This document shows, one piece after another, positions 34,025-42,149 of a stretch of 64,000 bases of DNA; the first letter of the stretch is position 1; every line of letters begins with the position of its first letter. Under the pieces are notes generated by a model, which worked only from the letters and a program-made list of their open reading frames with translations, was not told where the DNA came from and made no database searches. The stretch covers positions 1-64,000 of the forward strand of contig CAWGCA010000044.1 of the NCBI GenBank assembly GCA_963820955.1, in the 5' to 3' direction. Source of the DNA: CAWGCA01 sp963820955 (GTDB lineage: Bacteria; Pseudomonadota; Gammaproteobacteria; Chromatiales; Chromatiaceae). The position numbers and the translations under genes are program-made.

Positions 34025-36802
34025 TCAGTCGAGCAGCTTTGCGTGGGCGGCCGCCAGTCGCGCCACCGGTACCCGCGGCGCGGAACAGGAGACGTAATTC
34101 AGGCCGGCCTGGTGACAGAAGCGGATGGAGGCCGGGTGGCCGCCGTGCTCGCCGCAGATCCCTACGCTCAGATCGGGACGTTTCTCCCTGCCCCAAGCGA
34201 CCGCCAGTTTCATCAACTTGCCGACACCTTTAACGTCGAGTACCTCGAACGGGTTGTCCTGCAGGATGCCGTTCTCGTTGTACATGGGAAGAAACTTGTT
34301 TTCCGCGTCTTCCCGGGAAAAGGAAAAGGTCGCCTGGGTCAGGTCGTTGGTGCCGAAGGAAAAGAAATCGGCCTGCTCCGCCAGCGAGTCCGCTCGCATA
34401 CAGGCGCGCACCACCTCGATCATGGTGCCGAATTGGAAATTGAGTTTGTGGCCGCAGCCAGCCTCCACCTCCGCACGAATCTTGTCCACAACCTTCTTGA
34501 CGTGTTTCAGCTCCTCCGCGGTGCAGACCTGGGGCACCATGATGTGCGGGTGTACCTCCAGGCCCTTGACCGCACACTCCGCCGCCGCCTCTAGCACGGC
34601 CCGGATCTGCATGGCGTAGATCTCCGGAAAGGTGATCCCCAGGCGAACGCCACGATGACCCAGCATCGGGTTGGTTTCATACAGGGCGCGCACCTTACGC
34701 AGCATGGTCTCCTTCTTGGCGATCGCCTCTTCCACCAGGTGGGCATCCACCAGGTGGCGCATGGAAGCGGCCTCCGCCTTGGCCTGACCCGGTTCGTGCA
34801 GAAGCATCATGGTGCTGGCCAGCACCTCCATGCCCCGGGCCGAGCGCCGCAGATGGTGCAGCTTTTCCAGTTCATCCTGCAACTGCTGTTCCGCCGGCAG
34901 GAACTCGTGGATCGGCGGGTCGAGCAGACGGATGGTCACCGGCCGCGGCGCCATGGTCTCGAACAGCCCCTTGAAATCGGCCCGCTGCATCGGCAGCAGC
35001 TTGTCCAGCGCGGCCTGGCGTTGGGCGTCGTCCTCCGCCACGATCATCTCGATCACCACCGGCAGCCGATCCACATCGTTGAACATGCGCTCGGTGCGGC
35101 AGAGCCCGATCCCCTGGGCCCCGTACTTGACCGCGCGGGCGGCATCCGGCGCGGTGTCGGCATTGGCCAGCACCTGCAGGGTGGCCACTTCATCAGCCCA
35201 GCTCAGCAGGGTGTTCAACTCCGAGGTGAACTCCGGTTCGACCGTGGGGATTTCACCCAGATAGACGTTACCGCTGCTGCCATCGATGGTGATCAGGTCC
35301 CCCTCTTTGATGATGGAGTCGCCCACATAGGCCTCGCGGCGCCTGACGTCCACCGCGATCCCTTCGGCCCCCGCCACGCAGGGCTTACCCATGCCGCGGG
35401 CCACCACCGCTGCGTGAGAGGTCTTGCCGCCGCGGCTGGTCAGGATGCCCTCGGAGGCGAAGAAGCCGTGGATGTCCTCCGGCTTGGTCTCCTCCCGCAG
35501 CAGGATCACCTTCTGACCACCGCTCTTGCCCAACTCTTCCGCCCGGTCGGCGTCGAACACCGCGTGACCGCAGGCGGCCCCCGGTGAGGCCGGCAGGCCC
35601 TGGGCCAGCGGCTTGCTCCGGAAGTTGGGATCCAGGCGCGGATAGAGCATCTGCTCCAGGAGAATGGGATCGATCCGCAGCAGGGCCTGTTCCTTGCTGA
35701 TCAAACCCTCTTTCTCCATCTCCACCGAGGTGCGCACCATGGCAACCGCATTCATCTTACCGTTGCGGGTCTGCAGGCAGTAAAGGGTGCCCCGCTCGAT
35801 GGTGAATTCGAAGTCCTGGACCTCGCAGTAGTGACTCTCCAGCTTCTTATGCAGTTCACCCAGCTGCCTTGCCATCTCCGGCATTTCGTGGTCCATGCGA
35901 TCGATCTGTTTCGGGGTGCGGATACCCGCCACCACATCCTCGCCCTGGGCATTGACCAGGTATTCCCCGAACAGCTTGTTCTCACCGGTGCCGGGGTTGC
36001 GGGTGAAGGCCACACCGGTGGCGGAGTCGTCACCGCGGTTGCCGAACACCATGGTGCAGACATTGACCGCGGTTCCATTCGCCAGGTCGGGCGTGATATT
36101 GAACTCACGGCGATAATCCACCGCCCGTTTGCCCATCCAGGAGTTGAACACCGCCTTGATCGCGATCTCCAACTGCCGATAGGGATCTTCCGGAAAGGGA
36201 CGACCGGTCTGATCTTCCACCACTTTCAGGAAGCGCTCACTGATGTCCTTCAAATCGGCTGCCGACAGCCCTACGTCCTCAGTGACATGGGCCCGCTGCT
36301 TGACTGCTTCAAACTGTTCGTCGAACAACTCGTCAGAGATACCAAGGGCCACCTTTCCAAACAGCTGGATAAAACGGCGATAGGCGTCGTAGCCGAAGCG
36401 CGAATCTCCGGTCTGCTCGATCTCGCCATCCAGGGTTTCGGAGTTCAGGCCCAGGTTGAGGATAGTATCCATCATACCGGGCATGGAGAGGGCGGAACCG
36501 CTGCGCACGGAGACCAGCAGCGGGTTGGCCTTATCGCCAAAGCCCTTGCCCGTGGCCTTTTCTACAGCCTGCATCTGGGTCCTGACCTGGTCCATGATAC
36601 CCGGCGCCAGGTCATCGCCGTCGGAGTCCAGATACTCCAGGCAAGCCTCGGTGGTAATGACGAAGCCGGGCGGGACGTTAAGCCCGATCTGGGTCATTTC
36701 GCAAAGGTTTGCACCCTTGCCCCCCAGCAGTTTTTTATTCTTGCCGTCGCCTTCGGTAAAGTTAAAGACCCATTTGGTTTCAGAAGAGGATTCTGTGGAC
36801 AT
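34025..36802 (-). CDS. ppdK: Pyruvate, phosphate dikinase
   Basis: Encodes 925 residues from the ATG at 36802, preceded by GGAGC; ATG 36820 and GTG 36847 are open alternatives without good sites. The N-terminal ATP-grasp domain (VFNFTEGDGKNKKLLGGKGANLCEM) is followed by the phospho-histidine swivel domain (GGKTSHAAVVARGMGKPCVAG). The C-terminal PEP/pyruvate barrel has GIGLCRTERMF and CGEHGGHPASI. It interconverts pyruvate and PEP using ATP and phosphate, giving gluconeogenic or PPi-linked flexibility. Length agrees with bacterial PpdK. It is divergent from valS. Confidence 0.94.
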   Translation of the reverse strand: MSTESSSETKWVFNFTEGDGKNKKLLGGKGANLCEMTQIGLNVPPGFVITTEACLEYLDSDGDDLAPGIMDQVRTQMQAVEKATGKGFGDKANPLLVSVRSGSALSMPGMMDTILNLGLNSETLDGEIEQTGDSRFGYDAYRRFIQLFGKVALGISDELFDEQFEAVKQRAHVTEDVGLSAADLKDISERFLKVVEDQTGRPFPEDPYRQLEIAIKAVFNSWMGKRAVDYRREFNITPDLANGTAVNVCTMVFGNRGDDSATGVAFTRNPGTGENKLFGEYLVNAQGEDVVAGIRTPKQIDRMDHEMPEMARQLGELHKKLESHYCEVQDFEFTIERGTLYCLQTRNGKMNAVAMVRTSVEMEKEGLISKEQALLRIDPILLEQMLYPRLDPNFRSKPLAQGLPASPGAACGHAVFDADRAEELGKSGGQKVILLREETKPEDIHGFFASEGILTSRGGKTSHAAVVARGMGKPCVAGAEGIAVDVRRREAYVGDSIIKEGDLITIDGSSGNVYLGEIPTVEPEFTSELNTLLSWADEVATLQVLANADTAPDAARAVKYGAQGIGLCRTERMFNDVDRLPVVIEMIVAEDDAQRQAALDKLLPMQRADFKGLFETMAPRPVTIRLLDPPIHEFLPAEQQLQDELEKLHHLRRSARGMEVLASTMMLLHEPGQAKAEAASMRHLVDAHLVEEAIAKKETMLRKVRALYETNPMLGHRGVRLGITFPEIYAMQIRAVLEAAAECAVKGLEVHPHIMVPQVCTAEELKHVKKVVDKIRAEVEAGCGHKLNFQFGTMIEVVRACMRADSLAEQADFFSFGTNDLTQATFSFSREDAENKFLPMYNENGILQDNPFEVLDVKGVGKLMKLAVAWGREKRPDLSVGICGEHGGHPASIRFCHQAGLNYVSCSAPRVPVARLAAAHAKLLD

Positions 36803-36886
36803 AATGCAGTGCTGCTCCATGATTTTTTGAGAGTTGATGAAAGACACGCCACTAACCTGCAGGCAAGCGCTCCCGCATGAATTCGG

Positions 36887-36892
36887 TATAAT
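36887..36892 (+). promoter_or_regulatory. Candidate -10 box for valS
   Basis: An exact TATAAT lies 57 bp before the valS start in the ppdK-valS divergent spacer. No convincing -35 box is found at 16-18 bp, so the call is tentative. Confidence 0.4.
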
Positions 36893-36949
36893 GGTTTGTT
36901 TGTTGCATACTAAACCGTATATGTTACCTCAAGATTGCAGTAGCGAGCG

Positions 36950-39900
36950 ATGGAAAAAACGTACGACCCTCACAAATTAGAACAGCGCTGGTATAAAACC
37001 TGGGAAGAGCATGGTTATTTCACCCCCGACGCACAGGGAGGTGCCAGTGCCGCGGGAGACAGGACGTCGGAAGCGGCCGACGCACAGGGAGGTGCCAGTG
37101 CCGCGGGAGACAGGACGTCGGAAGCGGCCGACGCACAGGGAGGTGCCAGTGCCGCGGGAGACAGGACGTCGGAAGCGGCCGACGCACAGGGAGGTGCCAG
37201 TGCCGCGGGAGACAGGACGTCGGAAGATAGCTATTGCATCATGATCCCGCCACCCAATGTGACTGGCATCCTACACATGGGGCACGCCTTCCAGGACACC
37301 ATCATGGATGCGTTGATCCGTTACCATCGAATGAAGGGGGACAAAACCCTCTGGCAGGCGGGTACTGATCACGCCGGTATTGCCACCCAGATGGTCGTGG
37401 AACGACTACTGGAAAGGGAGAATAAAACCCGTCACGATCTCGGGCGGGAGGCATTCATCGACAAGGTGTGGGAGTGGAAGGCGCACTCCGGAGGCACCAT
37501 CACCCAACAGTTGCGTCGCATGGGATCTTCCCTCGACTGGACCCACGAACGCTTCACCATGGACCAGGGACTGTCCGAGGCGGTGAAAGAGGTGTTCATC
37601 CGGCTCTACGAAGAAGGGCTGATCTACCGCGGTAAAAGGCTGGTCAACTGGGACCCGGTGCTGCACACCGCCGTTTCAGACCTGGAGGTGCTGTCTGAAG
37701 AGGAAGCCGGCAGTCTCTGGCACATGCGTTACCCACTGACCAATGGCCAGGGCAGCCTGGTGGTGGCCACTACCCGGCCAGAGACTATGCTGGGTGACTG
37801 CGCGGTAGCGGTCCATTCCGGCGACGAACGCTACCGGCATCTGCTCGGCGAATTCGTCGAACTGCCGCTGACCGGCCGCCGGATACCCATCATTGCCGAT
37901 GATTACGTGGACCCGGAATTCGGTACCGGCTGCGTAAAGATTACACCGGCCCACGACTTCAATGACTACCAGGTATGGATAAGGCATCGGGATGAGAACG
38001 CCATCGCCGCGCAACCCCACGCTGGCCTGATCAATGTGTTCACTATCGACGCCGCCATTCGCGACAACGAAGCGGAGGAGGATGATCTGCTTCCGACCGC
38101 TTATATCGGCCTGGATCGATTCGAGGCCCGCAAACGGATCATCGCCGACCTGGAGGCGCAGGATCTGTTGGAGAAGATAGAAGACCACCGGCTGATGGCC
38201 CCCCGCGGGGACCGCTCCGGTGCGATGATCGAACCCTTTCTGACCGATCAGTGGTACGTCAAGGTCGAGCCACTGGCCAAACCCGCGATCGAAGCGGTGG
38301 AAAACGGCAGCATCCGGTTCGTTCCCGACAACTGGAAGAATACCTACTTCGAATGGATGCGCAACATCGAGGACTGGTGCATCAGTCGGCAGATCTGGTG
38401 GGGTCATCGCATCCCTGCCTGGTACGACGCCGAGGGCAATGTCTACGTCGGGCGCTCGGAACAGGAGGTGCGCGAGCGCCACGATCTGCCACCCGATTAC
38501 GTATTGAAGCAGGACGAAGATGTCCTGGACACCTGGTTCAGCTCCGCCCTCTGGCCTTTCTCCACCCTGGGCTGGCCGGAACAGAACGAGCGGGTCAAGA
38601 CTTTCTACCCCACCAGCGTGCTGGTCACCGGCTTCGACATCATCTTCTTCTGGGTGGCCCGGATGATCATGATGGGGCTCAAGTTCATGGATGACGTCCC
38701 TTTCCGCGAAATCTATATCCACGGCCTGGTGCGGGATGCACATGGTGACAAGATGTCCAAGTCCAAGGGCAACGTGCTCGATCCCATCGACCTGATCGAC
38801 GGCATCGAGTTGGAACCCCTGGTGGAGAAGCGGACCGGCGGCATGATGCAGCCGCACCTGGCGGAGAAGATCGCCAGCATGACCCGCAAGGACTTCCCGG
38901 ATGGCATCCCCTCCTTCGGCACCGACGCCCTGCGCTTCACCTTTGCCGCTCTGGCCACCACCGGCCGGGACATCAAGTTCGACCTGGGCCGAATCGAGGG
39001 CTACCGCAACTTCTGCAATAAACTCTGGAACGCGGCCCGCTATGTGCTGATGAATACAGAGGAGCAGGACAACGGCCAGCGGGGTGGTTCGGTGGACCTG
39101 AGCGTAGCCGACCGCTGGATCCTGTCGCGGCTTCAGTCCACCACCTCGATCGTCACCGATGCGGTCGAAAACTACCGCTTCGACCAGGCGGCCAAGGCCA
39201 TCTACGAGTTCACCTGGAACGAATACTGCGACTGGTACCTGGAACTGTGCAAGCCGGTTTTGAACGACCGGGGATCCAGTGACGACGCGCTGCGGGGCAC
39301 ACGCCGGACCCTGGTGCGCGTACTGGAGACCCTGCTGCGACTGGCCCATCCCATCATGCCCTTCATTACTGAGGAGATCTGGCAGCGGGTGGCACCGCTG
39401 GCCGCCGTATCGGGGGATACCATTATGACCCAGCCCTTCCCCATCGCCGACGAGTCGGCGCTGGACGAGGCCGCGGTGGCGGAGATGGAGTGGGTGATGC
39501 AGTTCATCCTCGGCGTGCGGCGAATCAAGGGAGAGATGAATATCGCCCCCGGCAAATCGCTGCCGATACTGCTGCAGCAGGCCTCGGAGACAGACAGGGG
39601 CTGGCTGCAGACAAACCGCCGCTACCTGGATTTCCTGGCCCGACTGGACTCAGTCACCCTGTTAGCTGATGAGCAGCAGCCCCCGGAATCGGCCACCGCC
39701 CTGGTCGGGGAGATGAAACTGCTTATCCCGATGGCCGGACTGATCGACAAGGAAGCGGAGCAGGCCCGGCTGGAGAAGGAGATTGGTAAGATCCGAAAGG
39801 ATACGGAACGCATCGAAGCCAAGCTGTCCAATCCGAACTTTATTGAGAAGGCACCGGAACCGGTGGTTCTCAAAGAGCGGACCAAACTGGAAGATCAGCG

Positions 39901-39952
39901 ATCGGCACTGACGAAGCTGGTGGAGCAACTGGAGCGAATCCGCAGTCTATAG
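36950..39952 (+). CDS. valS: Valyl-tRNA synthetase with an inserted 17-residue repeat
   Basis: Encodes 1,000 residues, about 50-80 longer than usual gammaproteobacterial ValRS. The class I motifs are intact: PPPNVTGILHMGHAF (HIGH-type) and DKMSKSKGNVLDP (KMSKS). The editing domain has TTRPETMLGD, and the C-terminal coiled-coil arm starts AEQARLEKEIGKI. Residues 27-92 are a fourfold repeat of DAQGGASAAGDRTSEAA between the N-terminal helix YFTP and the strand SYCIMIPPP, where the family normally has a short loop. It charges tRNA-Val and is essential, so the insert must be tolerated. Nearby genes have no such repeat. Confidence 0.95.
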   Translation: MEKTYDPHKLEQRWYKTWEEHGYFTPDAQGGASAAGDRTSEAADAQGGASAAGDRTSEAADAQGGASAAGDRTSEAADAQGGASAAGDRTSEDSYCIMIPPPNVTGILHMGHAFQDTIMDALIRYHRMKGDKTLWQAGTDHAGIATQMVVERLLERENKTRHDLGREAFIDKVWEWKAHSGGTITQQLRRMGSSLDWTHERFTMDQGLSEAVKEVFIRLYEEGLIYRGKRLVNWDPVLHTAVSDLEVLSEEEAGSLWHMRYPLTNGQGSLVVATTRPETMLGDCAVAVHSGDERYRHLLGEFVELPLTGRRIPIIADDYVDPEFGTGCVKITPAHDFNDYQVWIRHRDENAIAAQPHAGLINVFTIDAAIRDNEAEEDDLLPTAYIGLDRFEARKRIIADLEAQDLLEKIEDHRLMAPRGDRSGAMIEPFLTDQWYVKVEPLAKPAIEAVENGSIRFVPDNWKNTYFEWMRNIEDWCISRQIWWGHRIPAWYDAEGNVYVGRSEQEVRERHDLPPDYVLKQDEDVLDTWFSSALWPFSTLGWPEQNERVKTFYPTSVLVTGFDIIFFWVARMIMMGLKFMDDVPFREIYIHGLVRDAHGDKMSKSKGNVLDPIDLIDGIELEPLVEKRTGGMMQPHLAEKIASMTRKDFPDGIPSFGTDALRFTFAALATTGRDIKFDLGRIEGYRNFCNKLWNAARYVLMNTEEQDNGQRGGSVDLSVADRWILSRLQSTTSIVTDAVENYRFDQAAKAIYEFTWNEYCDWYLELCKPVLNDRGSSDDALRGTRRTLVRVLETLLRLAHPIMPFITEEIWQRVAPLAAVSGDTIMTQPFPIADESALDEAAVAEMEWVMQFILGVRRIKGEMNIAPGKSLPILLQQASETDRGWLQTNRRYLDFLARLDSVTLLADEQQPPESATALVGEMKLLIPMAGLIDKEAEQARLEKEIGKIRKDTERIEAKLSNPNFIEKAPEPVVLKERTKLEDQRSALTKLVEQLERIRSL
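37028..37225 (+). repeat. Perfect 51-bp tandem repeat inside valS, 3.9 copies
   Basis: Units start at 37028, 37079, 37130 and 37181. The first three are identical over all 51 bp and the fourth is identical over its 45 bp before the normal gene sequence resumes. The unit length is a multiple of three and keeps the frame. Perfect identity implies recent expansion or ongoing slippage. Confidence 0.95.
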
Positions 39953-39999
39953 GACCAGCGCTGTCGACATCAATAAAGACGACCCCGGAGAACCCGACT

Positions 40000-40344
40000 A
40001 TGAAGATCACCCGTCTGGAAACATGCGAGACCGTACCCATCCTGATGGAGGGTATAGCCGGCGCCAGCAAACAGGTCCCCATCGGCGGGAATGACGGGGC
40101 ACCGAATTTTTCCTTTCGTGTCTTCACCCTGGAACCGGGTGGCCACACCCCTCACCACAGCCATGAGTCCGAACACCTGAACTATATCCTGGAGGGGGAC
40201 GGCGAGCTGATGGACGACGATGCGCCCCGGGCCATCCGTCAGGGCGACTTCATCCTGGTCAAACCCAACGAGCGACACCAGTACCGCAACACAGGAGACC
40301 GCCCACTGGTCTTCCTGTGCGCGGTACCAAAAGAGTACGAGTAA
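40000..40344 (+). CDS. Single-domain cupin protein
   Basis: Encodes 114 residues making one cupin barrel. The metal motif is GGHTPHHSHESEHLNYILEGDGEL, split as HxHxxxxE, and the second motif is GDFILVKPNERHQYRN. No enzyme activity can be named; small cupins of this sort often bind metal or serve as isomerases or sensors. It begins 47 bp after valS and may be read with it. A GGAG site lies in the spacer before the ATG. Confidence 0.8.
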   Translation: MKITRLETCETVPILMEGIAGASKQVPIGGNDGAPNFSFRVFTLEPGGHTPHHSHESEHLNYILEGDGELMDDDAPRAIRQGDFILVKPNERHQYRNTGDRPLVFLCAVPKEYE

Positions 40345-40410
40345 ACGACTTGAGAAACCCGGAAACCGACCTTATCTCTTCCCGGTTGATAAACTTACGG
40401 AGCAGTACCC

Positions 40411-40668
40411 ATGCCAACCTATGACTATATGTGTGAAGCCAACGGCCGCAAGCTGGAAGTGAGCCACAAGATGAGCGAGAACATCAACTCCTGGGGCGAA
40501 CTCTGCGGGCGGGCTGGGATCGAGCCAGGTGATACCCCGAGCGACAGCCCGGTAAAACGCCTGATCACGGGAGCAGCCATTATCAGCAGTTCGAGCCGCA
40601 GTGAACCGGCCCCCGCCTGCGCCACCGGCGCCTGCTGTCCCGGCGGCATGTGCGGTCTTCCCGAGTGA
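40411..40668 (+). CDS. FmdB-like small zinc-ribbon protein
   Basis: Encodes 85 residues. The start MPTYDYMCEANGRKLEVSHKM is the FmdB putative regulatory-protein pattern, but the first CxxC knuckle is reduced to one Cys. The second knuckle is displaced (ELCGRAG), and the C-terminus carries a Cys-rich segment CATGACCPGGMCGLPE that could bind metal. FmdB-like proteins are small and mostly uncharacterised. It follows the cupin gene by 66 bp. Confidence 0.72.
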   Translation: MPTYDYMCEANGRKLEVSHKMSENINSWGELCGRAGIEPGDTPSDSPVKRLITGAAIISSSSRSEPAPACATGACCPGGMCGLPE

Positions 40669-40692
40669 TACGCCGCTGCCAGGGATGGTTTC

Positions 40693-41091
40693 TCAGGTGT
40701 CGACTGACAGCAGGCCTTTGAGCTTTTTTACAGACTGAAACCCGAGCAGTACCTTGCGGATCCTGCCATCCCTGACCAGAACAGTCGTCGGGACGGCGCG
40801 TACCCGGTATGTCCGGGCCGTTTCCAGCTCCCGACTGACATCCACGCTGACCACGTTGTCATGCCGAGAGGCCAGCTCATCAATCAACGGCGTCATCTTG
40901 CGGCAGGGGCCGCAGTTGGGGCTGTAGAAATAGAGCAGCGTTTGACCGCTCCCCTGCAGTCCGCCCTTGTCACCCGATTCCAGGGCAGGCGCGGCCTTGC
41001 CCACCAGCCGTTTCGACTGCAGGTAAATGTAGAGTTGGAACAGAACAAAGGTTCCAGTCAACAGCAGAAGCACCCACCCGACCCAGGACAT
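40693..41091 (-). CDS. Membrane-anchored thioredoxin-like protein
   Basis: Encodes 132 residues with an N-terminal transmembrane helix (about 4-26) and a thioredoxin domain with the active site CGPC in YSPNCGPCRKMTPLID. The cis-Pro is present in RVRAVPTTVLVRDG. The domain would face the periplasm if the helix inserts N-in, where it could reduce or shuffle disulfides. It is convergent with the FmdB-like gene and divergent from the YihY-type gene. Confidence 0.82.
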   Translation of the reverse strand: MSWVGWVLLLLTGTFVLFQLYIYLQSKRLVGKAAPALESGDKGGLQGSGQTLLYFYSPNCGPCRKMTPLIDELASRHDNVVSVDVSRELETARTYRVRAVPTTVLVRDGRIRKVLLGFQSVKKLKGLLSVDT

Positions 41092-41211
41092 AAAAAACCT
41101 CTCTTCCAGAATATCGCACTTGGCGACCTGTTCGGCATATTATATCGTCAACCAATCCCATGACAGTCAACCCAATCGGAACAAGAAAGGGTTTCCCGCG
41201 GATTCACGCCT

Positions 41212-42105
41212 ATGCAACCGCCGAGCCACTCTTATCAGCGAGTCTTGAAACACCCGCTTCGATTTCTCTGGCAAGTAGTCACGGGCTTTCGTGACAATCA
41301 GGGGCTGCTGCTCTCCGGCGCGGTCGCCTACTATGCCCTGCTCTCGATCATCCCCTTGCTATCCCTTATCCTGATGGTCCTCTCCCATGTAGTGGACGAA
41401 CAGTTACTACTGGAGACCCTGAAAGAACACATCGAGGTGGTGGTGCCAGCCCATGCCGAGATCATCGTGGAGCAGATGGCCCTGTTTCTGGCCCATCGAA
41501 ATCTGGTGGGCTGGCTGCTGGTGGGTGTCCTGCTGTTTTTCAGCTCCATGGCCTTCACCATGCTGGAAAACGCCATGTCGATCATCTTTTTCCACCGGGT
41601 CGCCATCCGCCGTCGGCATTTTCTGGTTTCAGCCATCCTCCCCTATATCTACATCCTGGCGCTGGGTGTCGGATTTCTGCTCATGACCCTGATCTCGGGG
41701 GCACTCCACACCTTCGAAGGGGAGCAACTGACGTTGTTGGGCAAAAGCTGGTCAGTGCAGGGACTGTCGGTCGGTTTTCTCTATCTGCTCGGGCTGAGCG
41801 GGCAGATCCTGATCCTCACCTCATTCTACCTGGTCATGCCGGTGGGGCAGCTGTCGGTGCGCCATGCCCTGGTTGGCGGGCTGACAGCCGGCATACTTTG
41901 GGAGCTGATGCGGCATCTGCTGGTCTGGTATTTCTCCACCCTCTCCTTTGTCAGCGTGGTCTATGGCTCCCTGGCGACGGCTATCGTCGCCCTGCTCAGC
42001 CTGGAGGTGGCCGGTATGATCCTGCTGTTCGGTGCCCAGGTAATCGCCGAGTACGAGCGTTTTGGATCTGACCCGGAGGAGAAAGAGCCGGCTACTTCCG
42101 GCTGA
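41212..42105 (+). CDS. YihY/BrkB-family inner-membrane protein
   Basis: Encodes 297 residues with about six transmembrane helices. Family markers include LLSGAVAYYALLSIIPLLSLIL in the first helices and ILWELMRHLLVWYFS and VYGSLATAIVALL near the end. It was once called RNase BN, but that activity belongs to another gene; the function of YihY proteins remains uncertain. The start at 41212 is 41 residues before the first helix. Confidence 0.85.
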   Translation: MQPPSHSYQRVLKHPLRFLWQVVTGFRDNQGLLLSGAVAYYALLSIIPLLSLILMVLSHVVDEQLLLETLKEHIEVVVPAHAEIIVEQMALFLAHRNLVGWLLVGVLLFFSSMAFTMLENAMSIIFFHRVAIRRRHFLVSAILPYIYILALGVGFLLMTLISGALHTFEGEQLTLLGKSWSVQGLSVGFLYLLGLSGQILILTSFYLVMPVGQLSVRHALVGGLTAGILWELMRHLLVWYFSTLSFVSVVYGSLATAIVALLSLEVAGMILLFGAQVIAEYERFGSDPEEKEPATSG

Positions 42106-42149
42106 AGCGCATCGTCGCACTCAACTTTTGTGCCCCACCATCGTCCGCT

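Noticed and set aside
37676..39349. 557-codon open frame antisense to valS
   Set aside because: It mirrors a strongly coding gene of high GC; no ribosome site and no recognisable protein pattern.
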